Shown here piece by piece: positions 47,088 to 59,059 of a stretch of DNA of 64,000 nt. The stretch's first letter is position 1. Each line of letters opens with the position of its first letter. Position numbers and translations under genes: made by a program. The stretch comes from Spinellus fusiger. Lineage: Eukaryota; Mucoromycota; Mucoromycetes; Mucorales; Phycomycetaceae. The notes under the pieces are model-generated. The model did not search any database, was not told the origin of the DNA, and was given only the letters and a program-made list of their open reading frames with translations. The stretch is taken from the NCBI GenBank assembly GCA_025094145.1, contig JALLLS010000115.1, positions 25,213 through 89,212 on the forward strand, in the 5' to 3' direction.

Positions 47088-47544
47088 GTTCAGCCAATGA
47101 CCAAAATGTCAAGAAAAGCACACTAAAATACTACTGCTTCAGACTAATGTACAGAGAAATAGATCTCTCGCATTTATTTGGAAAGCCCTCTTTATCAGTA
47201 TAGAGTATAGGCTAACATTGAGCAAGGTCGCTTGAATTTTATATAGCATAACCCTATTAACGTATGATAAATAGTAACTGATACTATTCAATGTTATTAT
47301 TAAAGGCTATTTATTTATTTTTATTATTATTTGTATTATTATTTCTATCTATTTCTATGAACTAATAAAAAGTTCAACCCTTCTGGTTTATCATTCCTTC
47401 TCCTCCCCAGTTATCTCTGGAGCCTCAGTTAATAAGCTCACAGAAACTCACGATACAGGTAAAATATCTATATAAAAAAACATAATAATAAAGTGTGTTT
47501 TATTGTACCTTGTCATGCAAAAAGACGTTATAATGTCTAGTATA
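47088..47544. repeat. long inverted repeat, right arm (457-458 bp)
   Basis: Reverse complement of 42063-42520 with near-perfect identity over the whole length. Outer edge CTAGTATA at 47537-47544; inner edge TGTTCAGCCAATGACC. Flanking bases differ from those at the left arm. In this orientation the arm begins TGTTCA and ends TATA, not a standard TG...CA LTR. Confidence 0.95.
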
Positions 47545-47939
47545 AGTTATAGTGAATTTTATACAACTCCCCATCAGTGTATTTATTGAGTTGTATCTGA
47601 ATAATTTCCCAAATGAAAAATATAAAAAAAAGGACTTTGTACACTATACATATACCACCAGAACAAATGCCCTCTTTTCTTGATTCTATTCCATGGAGAA
47701 ACAACACATCTTTAACGGCATTTCTTTATTCTCTATCATCAGCCCTGTGTTAATACATTTAGAGCTTAGCATTTACTTACTACTGCCTTAAAGAAGTGCC
47801 ATTCTGTGACTGCATTATAGTCTTTGTACATACGAATTTCTATTTTTGTAAAAAGGTCAAGGCAAGTAAGTTCTATTCACTTGAAGCGAGCACCCATTGG
47901 TATAAAGAAGATCAGCATAAACCACAGCACTTATCTGTC
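47545..47939. other. intergenic region and GPI1 promoter
   Basis: About 395 bp between the right repeat arm and the GPI1 start. An in-frame upstream ATG (47796) exists, but the added sequence is not GPI1-like, so this part is taken as promoter and leader. Confidence 0.45.
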
Positions 47940-50900
47940 ATGGGTGATACGCTTAAACTGTTCTGGCCGTGGCATATTTTTATGCGTCAGCCTACAGCAG
48001 GGTTTCTTATTGGTTGGCATACTTCACCGAGTACTCTCTGTATTGCCACAGTGATCGTAGATGCCGAGGTTTGTAATGTGCAGTTGTACTCATATTCATC
48101 TTTCTGTACATGTAGTTTCAAGACCTAAACACCATTTTATCAGAATTCTGTGCTGATGACTGCTATACTGATTTCCAACGTATTAGCAAAATGGGTGCAG
48201 TACAGCCAAAGATTCTAGGCCTCCTTGTCAATGCCCAACACAAGAAAAAGAACAAGGCGTCCTCTGGTAAGTTCCTTTTCTAATACTATTCAAGAAGTAG
48301 CATGGCAGATACTCCCATAAGAATACACCTACACTTTATACAGAATGATCTATAGACACTTCACCACCCTTTTTTTTATTTTTTTATTTTTTAATTACTG
48401 TACATGTGTATATGTGTTATGTATATATGTGTATATGTATGTGTATTTCTATAAAACAGCGTCTACGAATAGACATAAAAATCAGGATCTGTGGATAACA
48501 GTAACGTTGGACGACACTCATGTACCTGTACCTCTGTAAATAAACAATCATACTATCAACTATTTTACTGATACTATTTTCTTTTGGGGCGTGGGGTGGG
48601 TATTGATGGGTGTTTTCTTCTTCTTTTTTGCTTTAGAACAATCAATTGCAATGGACAGCAAGAACCTATACATTCTTATGAAATTATCTTTTATGATCAG
48701 CCAAATCCAAAGCGACTCCAGTTTCTTTCTCATGATCCACTCGAATTAGATATATCCACCAAAGAACTATCGGGTGCTCGATCAGAGGGATCTGCATCTT
48801 CAGGATCTGATCAACACTCAGCCATGACAGCCAGCCTACAGAAGATACTTGCGTATAGCCACCGACTCACTGGCCAGTCTACAAAGATATCAGATGATCT
48901 AATACCAGTATTGACACAAGTAATCCTATTGCTTGAGTAGTATAAGAGCAGATACTAAGAAGCAAGTGTAATAACAGTGTCTTGTTATTACTGTCTAGAT
49001 CAATGCTTCTTATTATCTTGAGAATGACATCCAGACATCTTGCAACAAAACAAAGAATCAACACAGAGTCTACAGAATACTAATGTGGATAAAAACAATA
49101 ATAGCAGCACTTGTCTACAAATCAATACATCTATTGACATCTGGGATGCTTAGTATCATGGGCTGTGGTGCCAATGAACTTGTATTGGTGCCATTTTTAT
49201 TGTTATTTTTGACAGAGGCTACACTTTATGCTTTGAATTTAAGGCTTCCAAAAGGATTGTTAAATACAGTAGCCTTGAAGGATCTATCTGTGGCAGGTAA
49301 GGAAAAGGCTACATAAAGTACTAGGATAGGCAACGCCTAAACATCTTCTATCATGAATGAGTAGGTCAGCAAGTAGATCTCAGACTACAACAACTTCATT
49401 TCTGGCCTCACCAGTACATGATGATAAGGGATGAGAGCAACGCTAATACAGCAGAGAAAAGAGCTTATTATATAAGGTATATCTGTGGATAGCAAACAAA
49501 AAATACAGGACTCATCTACTCATGAACCTATGCCAAATGATAGTTTTTATAACAGTATGTGGCTAGTAGCAAATGACATTATCATTGGCTTGGCTATCGG
49601 TTCTTTTTTGAGAAGCAATCACCATGTTGTGGCTAGCCTCCTCCATCAAGTATTGAATGTAAATATATATAAAGTCATATTATATACGGCACAAAAAGAA
49701 CGATGACTGGTAATACTGATATTTATCCTTGACTCTATTCTGTAGAAATACACTGTCGAGTCTCTACAGTCTATGATGTTATGGTTTCTGGAATCTCCTG
49801 CAGGTCTTAAGCTCAATCATGAACTTGGTAGTTTCTTAAGTGAATTGTTTCTATGGCTTATTCGCCTCTGGACGGGTAAGTCTAACATCAAGAATTGAAC
49901 TTATACGTCTCAATATTTATATAGAATGTATGCAAATTATTGAACCCCATACACCACAGATTGTCTACATCATTGGTGTTTCTGGTGTATTTGGTGTTTC
50001 AATGATTATCTCACTCTCTTCTGATGTACTGGCATTTATGACCCTTCATGTATATTGTTTCTACATGGTGGCAGCTCGAATATTCAACTGGCAGCTACTT
50101 ATTTTGTACTCACTGTTTAATCTTTTTCGAGGCAAGAAACGGAATCTACTGAGAAACCGAATTGATTCTTGCGACTATGATCTCGACCAACTCTTGCTCG
50201 GCACTTGCTTGTTTACTTTGCTGACATTTATCTTTCCAACTGTAATTATTTATTATCTGACATTTGCTCTTGTAAGTTCATTATGAATGCAATACCATCT
50301 AATGGAATGCAGGGACGTATGGGTGTCATTTTCTTGCAGGCCATCATGGAGACACTGTTGGCTTTTTTTAATCACTTTCCACTCTTTGCTATTATGTTGA
50401 GAATTAAAGATCCTGAAAGATTGCCAGGTAAAGTACCTGCTCTAATATATTCTTCAAGGAAAGGACTCTATTTATTCTTCATTTCTCTTTAGGTGGTCTC
50501 CAGTTTAGTGTCTTTGATAATACTAGGCTTCTAAAAAAGAGTCAACCCCTCTATTCTATTTTAAAAAGATATACCCACTACTGCCAAAAAGCATGGAGAA
50601 GTATGAGGATATCTCGCCCCCGAACAGACCCTTCTACACGTGATTTTCGTTCATCTCATCATCCACTCTCTTTTGCACCAAAACCTCCCAACAGAACATT
50701 GTCCTTTTTGAAAAGCAATACTACTCTGCTACAGAACAGGTTAGAGAATCACCGTGGTACTTATTTGAGAATGAGGGTATGTTCCTTGATACATAGACAG
50801 CAGACAATCATAACCTATTCATTTGCCTGTTTTGCACAGAACATGCCCATTCCCTTTGGTGCCATCTTTTTTCAATACATGTTATTGTGGAAAAGACTAA

Positions 50901-51207
50901 GTGCCCATTACTTCTCAGCCTATGTGTTTAAATGTCTACTTTATGGCGAGCCCATCAAGCCCATCCCAAAACTACAGGTAAGGACTGGGCTTTTATGTTG
51001 AGTCAATAGTTCACAACCCTTTGACCCACCTTAACATTGTCTTATTTCTCTTTGCTGATAAAAGTATCCAATGCTACCTGACAGAAGGTAATTCATTGTT
51101 ACCTATAAAGGTTCACAGTTGTCTCACGGGCTCACTACTATTCTTATCTTAGGCCCTTTTTGAGAGGAGTGTGGCAGTCCTTGAAATCCAATCTGTGGCA
51201 TACTTAA
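47940..51207 (+). CDS. GPI1: GPI-GlcNAc transferase subunit Gpi1/PIG-Q
   Basis: Gpi1/PIG-Q stabilises the ER complex that adds GlcNAc to phosphatidylinositol, the first step of GPI-anchor synthesis. Fourteen exons total 2229 nt and 742 residues: 47940-48068, 48116-48266, 48460-48535, 48637-48919, 48999-49296, 49365-49476, 49544-49658, 49746-49875, 49925-50271, 50340-50427, 50493-50776, 50840-50977, 51065-51087 and 51153-51207. Diagnostic blocks are FWPWHIF near the start, DLRLQQLHFWPHQYM, FYNSMWLVANDIIIG, FLESPAGLKLNHELGSFL, HVYCFYMVAARIFNWQ, RIDSCDYDLDQLLLGTCLF and PIPFGAIFFQYMLLWKRL. Several hydrophobic helices are evident. Exon 13 is 23 nt. The start Met precedes the conserved LFWPW segment directly. 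Confidence 0.93.
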
Positions 51208-51770
51208 GATTTGATCATTATGTGTGCCTTTTATATATATATAAATATAAATATGAAATACTTCATTTTTTCTTTTCTTTTTTCTTCCATATAAGCATGG
51301 AGATTTCGGTCTATGGAATAAGAAGGTTTGTTTTCAAGACATTATCAAAGTATCGAATGTAGCGTGGTGTCCTTGCAGTGCATAAAACAAACCATAAATG
51401 ATCACTTGTAAATGCATAAATAGATAAGACACAGACAGTGTGACTCACATTGGACAGGTCATTCTGTCACATTTTATTTTAAATATGATGATAGATACAT
51501 ATATAGATAGTATAAATAGTATAAATAGCACAGATATAAACATATTTTTATTGCTGCTTCATGAACTTTAGTTCAACATATACAATACATTGGATAAATA
51601 AGTAGTAGAGAAAAGAAGAAAGAAAAGATAATTAAATACTAAGCTATTTGACTCTTCTAGAAAGTCATACTATATCCAAGTAGTGCTAATATGTTAGCTG
51701 TATGTATTTGTCTATGCGTCTATGTGGATAGATAGAGAGAGAGAAGGAGAGCAAGAGAAAAGAGCCAAGT
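51208..51770. other. convergent intergenic region
   Basis: About 560 bp between the 3' ends of GPI1 (plus) and the transcription-factor-like gene (minus). It holds AT-rich sequence, ATAGATAG-type runs (51497-51530 and 51728-51745) and no gene. Confidence 0.45.
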
Positions 51771-53597
51771 TTAAAGTCTTTTTACAATCGACCTTGCTGA
51801 CTTTTTCAAACTCGGAGCTAATTGAGGCTCTAGTCGAAATACAATTGTTCCAGGCACATGCAGTGAAGAACTGGTTTGCTGTTTGTATATTGCCATAGGA
51901 TCAACAGGCCAATCAGTAGAAATGCCTATGATTTTGAACTGCTCCTCAATCTTCTCAGCATAATACCGGACCTTGAAGACATCATTGATGTAGGCCTGAG
52001 TGCCACGAAGAAGAGTCAAATTCATCTTGAGTTGGTCACATGCATAGCCTCTCAATTTGGCATTGACAGCACCACTTTCTTTGTACTGGTAGATACTTTT
52101 AGCAGTGTTGTGGATAGCAAAGAACATATGATGGTATGTACTCTGGTCGCACTCAACTTCCTTGAGATGCTGCAGAGCTAGTAACAGATTTAGATTCGTC
52201 TCAAGGCAGTCAATAAGAATATGATGTAGAGGGGGGCAGGAAGGTTGAAGAAATTGAAAAAGAATAATCAATCGCATTGCATTGTAGCACATGTGGAGAT
52301 GAATATCAACGCCCGGACGAAAACTTGGTCTTGGTGAGATGGTATTGCTATTGGGTGACACTCTTATCTGGTGATGGTACCATGCCTTGACTTGTTGGGT
52401 AATGGAATCATACAGCACAGAGGGATAGATGCAGCCGCCCTCTGAAGAGTAGCAAAATAGATTCCTTGTGTTCATGGCCTGAATGTACATGCGCATATAG
52501 CGAGTAAGAATGGCAAATTGAAAAAGACTATAGCGACATTCATCCATGTCTGATGCTCTTCGTACGACCTGTCGTTTTAATTCTTCAAAGTTCAACCATG
52601 GAGCATCATCAGGGAAGTAGCACTCACGATTCAATGTTAAACACATCCATGCGTCTACATAGTACCACCGAAACCAGCACAAGACACTCAACTCATCCCT
52701 CTCCCTAAGCTTTGTCGTGTCCTTGGCCTGTTGTCGAAGTGCAATGGATGCGAGGGCTCCCCATGTGCGTTGTTGTTCGTCCAACCGAAGCAGATTAGAA
52801 GTGTAACTGAGACAAAAATAGTATTGGATAATAGTAGGGTGCATAGTGTCAAAGAAAAGGTCATCCATCTTCTTACGTGCCTGGGCATAGAATTGCATAG
52901 CAGCATCCTTAATGTATGACTTTCCAACATGATTGTCAATAAATGTGACAAGACTAATGGAGGCTACACAATAGACAATGGTGAGAGGTGCCGTATGCCA
53001 ATTACGAATCAGGTCCAGACTGATAGGGGCAATCTTAAATCCAATACAACACCAATGAGTGATTGCTCGGTGCATTAAAGTATCCAGCATCTGTGACGAC
53101 TCCACACTGAGTTCTACAGACATTGGGATTTTGATTCTGCTGTTAATAACTTTTTTGGGTTTCTTTTCTCGTGGAATCTCTATTATTTCACTTTTAAGTG
53201 TTTCATTAGATGGTTGCCATTTCTGTGGCCTATTTGTCTTGGCTTCATCTGCTCCATTGGCATTGATGGCTATGTAGAGATCTGTGAATGTATTGAATTC
53301 GAGCTGGATACAATCTGTAGGCATCAATGTGTCTTTTTCATTGCTGTAGTTTTTGCCATTTAACCAGACAAGACTGTGAAGGCCAGGAAATATTTCTGAA
53401 GGATATTCATCATGGACACAACTGCCTAGATGTCTTGTTTTATTGTAGTGTTTCTGTTGCTGCTGCTGCTGCAATGAATGATTAGAAAGTGTATCGATTG
53501 ATATTAAATGATTAAACAATAGCTGTTCAGTTGATATTTCATCATAGTAATTAGAGTTGGATTCAAGAGAGTTAGTGTCTGAAGAATAGCATTCCAT
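51771..53597 (-). CDS. fungal transcription-factor-domain protein lacking a visible zinc cluster
   Basis: A single uninterrupted frame of 608 codons. The central part (about residues 180-480) looks like the fungal-specific regulatory domain that normally follows a Zn2Cys6 DNA-binding domain: ISLVTFIDNHVGKSYIKDAAMQFYAQARK, IQYYFCLSYTSNLLRLDEQQ, then WGALASIALRQQAKD and LCWFRWYYVDAWMCLTLNREC (the helix pair around the usual LGLHRD and RRR(L)WW region), then PDDAPWLNF. A poly-Gln run lies near residue 45. No CX2CX6C cluster is found in the N-terminal 180 residues or in the 200 bp upstream, so either an upstream exon is missing from this model or the protein does not bind DNA by itself. Its targets cannot be deduced. 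Confidence 0.75.
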   Translation of the reverse strand: MECYSSDTNSLESNSNYYDEISTEQLLFNHLISIDTLSNHSLQQQQQQKHYNKTRHLGSCVHDEYPSEIFPGLHSLVWLNGKNYSNEKDTLMPTDCIQLEFNTFTDLYIAINANGADEAKTNRPQKWQPSNETLKSEIIEIPREKKPKKVINSRIKIPMSVELSVESSQMLDTLMHRAITHWCCIGFKIAPISLDLIRNWHTAPLTIVYCVASISLVTFIDNHVGKSYIKDAAMQFYAQARKKMDDLFFDTMHPTIIQYYFCLSYTSNLLRLDEQQRTWGALASIALRQQAKDTTKLRERDELSVLCWFRWYYVDAWMCLTLNRECYFPDDAPWLNFEELKRQVVRRASDMDECRYSLFQFAILTRYMRMYIQAMNTRNLFCYSSEGGCIYPSVLYDSITQQVKAWYHHQIRVSPNSNTISPRPSFRPGVDIHLHMCYNAMRLIILFQFLQPSCPPLHHILIDCLETNLNLLLALQHLKEVECDQSTYHHMFFAIHNTAKSIYQYKESGAVNAKLRGYACDQLKMNLTLLRGTQAYINDVFKVRYYAEKIEEQFKIIGISTDWPVDPMAIYKQQTSSSLHVPGTIVFRLEPQLAPSLKKSARSIVKRL

Positions 53598-55472
53598 AAT
53601 AGTAGTATAAATGATATTACTTCAAAATGTTATTTGAGAGGAAATAAAAGTGTGTATTTATATAAATTGTAAATATAATTTTGGTACACATCTATAAATC
53701 TATAAATTAACGAATATGTGTAGATAATGTGTTGGGCATGCAAATACGTAGGTGGATTTGACACTCAAGTAAGTATTGTCTATCCATGTTTACTTATGTT
53801 TATATTTGTCATCTTATGGAAGCTTATATAAATATAATTGTGTAAAAGTGTGATTTAGAACAGGGATTATTATCAAGTCTAAAATGACAGTTAAATAAAA
53901 ACTCTAATTAGAAAGTTCGGTATACAAAACTGATAAACGTTGTTTCACAAATGACAGATCTTCTCATTTCATCTTTTACTTCTCTACTTCTTTATTCTGA
54001 TGACAGAAAAGTATTCTAAAGTACAGAAAGAAAAGAATACAATTTTTCTGCTCCTGAAGTGCGAAAGTATTAATAAACACTGATTGTTAGGGTTATTTGT
54101 AGTTGTTAATGCATGGATGAGTTCATCTGCTTGTTTCTATCTCTTTATTCACAGCCAAATATATTTATTCTATTTATCAACTGCATGGTTGCTCATTCTA
54201 TATCCAATAAGGTGTAGGTTAACACTGTTTTTTTTTTCTCTTTTAAGGAGAGTTTTATTTCAGCTAGACAAATGTATGGAGACAAGGTAAAATAGACATG
54301 CAGCTATACAAAATCATTGTGCTTAGTAGATGGAAGAAGTGAAGCTGTGTTATTCTCTTTCATCAACCACTGTGTCTGATCCATCTTTATAAGCATGAAT
54401 ACAAATCTACATAACAATGACATTGAAGACAATGTTTTATGATCTAATAGATAGAAACGAATCCAAAAAATAAATAAACAAAAGTGTGGTACAAGACAAA
54501 TGGCCCTGTTTTTAGCGTTGGTTTTACTTTATACGCATCAAGGGTTAATAATTATAGACTTTTTTCTTTTTTTACTACTTATCTCATTGTTAACGAAATC
54601 GATCAACAAGGACATTTAATGTTAAGGAATATCATTTTTATGAACATCATCACTTTTGTTTAGACACAAAATGATTGTCTTGATCTCTCTTTTTAGAAGG
54701 GATAGATGATTCTAGGCAGTACTGAGAAATAGAAATCGCCCTTGTTAAACGATTGTCAAGTGCCCTCATCTCACTGACAATGTTCTTGTTTTCTTTATGG
54801 TATTTCCAGCACTCTTGGTCTAGTATCAATGGTTTGTATTCTAAAATAAAGTATTTGCTGGTGCTTTCAACTGAACACTCTTCTTATCTCAGTAGGAATG
54901 TGGTGTGAGTACATTTAAAATGAAGTTACACTGACAAGTGAGTAAGCATTTACTGGTATCTTGTACTAGAAATCATTCACAGGTAACACATATCTCATCT
55001 CATACCCGGGGATCTAGGTCAGATATTAATAGGTTGTCCAAGCAATAGACACGGAGGCATAGAGACACGGAGACACAGAGACACGGAGACACAGAGACAC
55101 AGAGACACAGAAAGAGATGGAGTTATTAGTATTTATTATTTCATAGTGTTGATGTGTTTCGTTATGTCACAGTAATAAGGCTGACATTCTTGTAAATGGT
55201 TTTCATAAAGCATACGTATCTATACCAATAAATACCCAAGAAAATAAACACACAATAAGAATCATAAGTAGTATAGCACTCGTAGTCTTCACTACAGTTT
55301 TGATATTTCCTGAGTGTCTTTCTTTAGAGAGACTTTTGATTGACGGGAAATAGCATTGTCTTGAGCTAACATATCTGCAAGGCGTATAACCCGTGTGCTC
55401 ACTTTATGTACAGACATACAGCAACAGCAAAGCCCAAGATGAGTAACCTAGTGACATTGTCTTTTTCTTCTT
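53598..55472. other. intergenic region, no supported gene
   Basis: About 1.9 kb of AT-rich sequence. It holds the presumed promoter of the minus-strand gene starting at 53597, and the 3' flank of the acyltransferase gene. A tandem repeat lies at 55047-55112. Short open frames (for example 54084-54290) are hydrophobic, unlike any family known to me, and probably chance. I specifically looked for an upstream zinc-cluster exon and found none near 53600-53900. Confidence 0.45.
55047..55112. repeat. (AGACACGG/AGACACAG)n tandem repeat
   Basis: Eight or so copies of a 10-bp purine-rich unit (AGACACAGAG or AGACACGGAG) in intergenic DNA. There are no spacers of constant length between distinct repeats, so it is a minisatellite and not a CRISPR-like array. 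Confidence 0.85.
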
Positions 55473-58400
55473 TTATCCCTCACCTGTCGCATTGTCTCTT
55501 CTGTTTTTACCCTCTCTTCTAAACCGCCCAATTCTCTCGATGGCTTCCCATAGATGTCCTCTTGGTGCAATGACACCCTCCACTCGGTCAGGAAGATAAT
55601 CAGGACTTAGTCCCACCTCAAAGGTTGATTTTGAATTGACACTCTGTCTTTTTAAGATGATGCCCATTTCTTGGTATCTAGTCAATGCCTGACCCATTGT
55701 TTCTTTGTTGACTGCCTCCAGATAACTCTAATTCAGTTGTATAAGAGGATAAATTCTTTATCTTTTCGTATTACTTACCAAATCCCCTTGGTAATACAGT
55801 GTCTTTCCCAGTGCCTGGGCTTTACTAGCAAATAGTTTATTCTCTACCCAAATGGATTCTCCTGGAGATGTGGGATGAGAAGGTACCAAAGAAAATAGAC
55901 TGACAGCAGCAAGCCAGTAAGATTCAATAAAAGGCCAAATCATAAAGCATAAAAAGTCTAGATTCCTGTGGTTAATCCATTGTACATTGAGAAAAGGAGG
56001 GGCACTGCACTGATTACCATAGTTTTCTCGCCCACAAGCTCGCTCAACTTCTGACAGCTCAACCCAGCCATCCTCTGTTAAATTCAAAACATTGTTGGCA
56101 GCAAGCCACTCAATAGTGCGTTTTGTGTTGCTTTCGATTCCTCCTGGCTTGTATATCATGTCTAGTTTCAATAAACTGGATAGAAACGAAACTTCTGAAA
56201 GTAGATCATTATAGTGCATTCTTTGGTGCTCCCTGCCTCCTCCCATCTTTACAATTGTATAAAGAGACACGCATGCAATAGCTATTGAACTTGGTTTAGC
56301 AGACGTTCATTGGTGTGCATTTCTACCTTCTTCCACAAACATATGAATGACTTGGTTGCGATAATAAGAAAGCTGGAAAGAGCTAATGCCATAGAATGTT
56401 GGCTCCAAAATATCTTTCCCTTTTCGCTCTCCCACAAGATCACTATGAATAGACAATGCACTGACACTGGGATAAGACGATCCACCTCACGACATCAAAT
56501 GCTTACCGTTCTACAATTTGACTTGTCGACATACCATGCGCTTCTGCAACATTGCCTCCCTTGTTAGTAATGACTTTTGCAAGCCAATCGACACGTCGGA
56601 TCAATTCACTCTTTCCAACGCCTCTGCCTCTCAGTGTCAGGATGACGGTGCCAACAAGAGCAGAAGGCATGACGACTGTAATAGCATTCTTTGGAATAGA
56701 ATAAGTGTCTACCAAGACTCCATTTTCATCGACAGAATCTACTTACAATATCGGCCAGTATACTATAGTGTTGATTTTAGTGATAATCAAGAAAGTTGTT
56801 TATATTACCGATATCCCAAAGACTTTAGCAAAACAGATTTCTCCTGGGGATTAGATAGATCCATGATTCTGTAATAGTATTGCATGTCAGTATATCAGTA
56901 ACAAGTGCCTTTTCTTTGTCCACATCTATTATGACTATTGTTATTACTATTACTATGACTACCCTCGTCTCTTCATCTGCTTCTCAAACCACTCTCTGAG
57001 TGAATATGGTTTTGCCACACGAACTGTTGAAATAAGTCGCCTTGGTATAACCAATCCCATGACTTACTGTCAATACGTCCCCATTTCAGTTGAAGTAGGC
57101 GAGAGCTACTTAGTAAATTCCTAAACACAGGTCAGGCACTATCCAACACCATTTATCCTTACCATATGCTTTCCTTTTCCTTTGGATTTCCAAGTAACTC
57201 GTGGGCATAACTTTACTCTTATAAGTCAATAGACTACGGTCGGAAGTGTTGAATGATTACCTTGAAGTCTCAATCACCTTATCATACCCTAAGGATATAG
57301 GCACAATGTAACAATCCGAAAATCTACTATTGAGAAAGGCATCCAAGATGAGTTTAAGAATGCCGAGCTTTGGTGCCAGTAGTTTTCCTAGACAATGGAC
57401 ATGTTGTAAGAATATAGATAAGAGTAGATCCCGAGTAGATCCCGAGTAGATCCCTCTTTCTCTTTTACCTAGACGTGATCGAGTGCCCTCCACAAAGCAT
57501 TCAATATTCACTAGTTCATAAATAAGAATTCAAATATCAACATTTCTCACTTACTGCCCCTGGATAATAAAACAGCGATGTACTCTTCTAATACTGTTTT
57601 ATAGAGGACATCGTCGCCCCACTCTCTTCGGATGAAGAATGCACCACACCTCTTCAACAGACCTCCCACAAAGGGCATGTCCAGATTATTGCCTGCTACA
57701 ATATGAGGAGCTTGAATACCCAGTCTGAGCATGACATAGCATATTACAAGATAATCAACATGGGATTTATGGGAGGGCAGCAGAATAAGAGATTGCTTCT
57801 TCTCTTGGGCTATAAGGGCCACTCTTTTAAGCTGTAGTATCCATTAGTACAGCAGAGGGTCTTTCCCCACTTACCTCAATCCATTCACTCTCTTTGATAT
57901 GAACGCCTTGGTGATACAGCCGTGCTAATCCAACATGAACAAGAAACACAAGTCCTCTAACTTACTTAGATAATGGAACTCTTTGTCTTTTATACTCTAC
58001 CTGAAGATTCGAACACTGTTCATGTTGGCAATACACTTATCAACAATGGTTTTTGCTACCATTTCTAAATCATGATACAGTGCATTGTACTGCCTTTGAA
58101 TGCGTTTTTCTTGTTCTTCTTTTGATAACAAACTGAACTTCTTGGAGGGCTTGCGGTTGGCATTTAAGAGATCACTCTGTTTTCTAGCCAGTACATCAAT
58201 AACATCATGTACTAATGATATCAAATGAACAATTGCAGTGTTACTCTATCTTTCTATCTCTATAGACATACCCCAAGAATAGAGTGTAAATAGTAAAACT
58301 GACCTTTTCTACTCGAGAGTATATCTTTCTTTATACCATCTGAGAATCCAGGATACAGTATTTTGCTTCCAATGTAAGATCTATAGCCGCGCCAACCCTA

Positions 58401-58761
58401 ACAGATACACTGTCAACACCCTCTTTCTTATGATACCACATTAGGGTACACATTGTACCTTTCCTTGATAGTATAATCCTATGTTGAGCATATAGGCCAC
58501 GGGATCCTCTCGTATTCTCCGAGGTTCTTTCTCCCTGGATACTCTTTAGCTAAAAAATTCTTTTTCTTTTTATTATTGTTGTTGTTTTTACATTATATTA
58601 CGGTATTCTTGTTGGTGAACATCTGCCGAGATAGACAGCGGGTCGTTGGTCATGGCAGTAACAGCCAACAAAGTGTCTTGTGTTAGTGCCTGTTTATTTT
58701 TCAGATAATTCTCCAGTAGCATTTGAAGCTGTTCTTCTGTCTTATTTTCACTCTCTGACAT
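55473..58761 (-). CDS. glycerol-3-phosphate acyltransferase, PlsB/GPAM/GNPAT family
   Basis: These enzymes acylate glycerol-3-phosphate (or dihydroxyacetone phosphate) to start glycerolipid synthesis. Seventeen exons total 2127 nt and 708 residues: 58761-58592, 58543-58459, 58397-58304, 58211-58001, 57956-57875, 57831-57555, 57510-57469, 57387-57261, 57210-57163, 57120-57068, 57023-56963, 56868-56809, 56762-56747, 56688-56507, 56442-56327, 56281-55779 and 55727-55473. All four acyltransferase motifs are present: HKSHVD (His150, Asp155), GAFFIRR (192-198), FVEGTRSR (227-234) and IVPIS (263-267). Later blocks LGNPKEKES, LKWGRID, VAKPYSLREW and FYGISSFQLSYYRNQ match the long C-terminal half of the family. 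Exon 13 is 16 nt. The exon 4/5 junction was set at a 44-nt intron because direct read-through meets a TAG. Many introns are 42-50 nt. Confidence 0.92.
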
Positions 58762-59059
58762 GATGGCTGTAGTGAACAAAAAGGTACAGGAAGAGAACTA
58801 TGCAATAAAGTGGGAGCTGACAGGAGAATACATTTTCAAAGTCATCGTTACTATATTAAGGATATCCCTAAAAATAAAATAAAAAATAAAAAATAAAAAT
58901 AAAAATAAAAAAACAAAGTGGGGCGCATAGAGTGTAGCTCTGCCTTTATGGGGGGGGGTTTCTCCAAAAGATTTGCGTATCCGACTTAATTTCTTATTTT
59001 TTGCGTACTGGAATTAATTTTTTGTGCATTTAATTTTCAGGTTTGAAGATAGTACATAC
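58762..59059. other. promoter-side intergenic DNA of the acyltransferase gene
   Basis: About 300 bp upstream of the minus-strand start at 58761. It contains an (AAAAT)n run (58867-58910) and a G-run (58950-58957). No gene. Confidence 0.5.

Noticed and set aside
55047..55112. CRISPR-like array
   Set aside because: The repeated 10-mers are contiguous with no unique spacers and the genome is eukaryotic; it is a minisatellite.
57929..58001. Apparent in-frame TAG in the acyltransferase gene after RIFR
   Set aside because: Reading on through exon 4 meets TAG, but a 44-nt GT-AG intron (57957-58000) joins RIFR to GLVFLVHVGLARLYHQG in frame, so the gene is not broken there.
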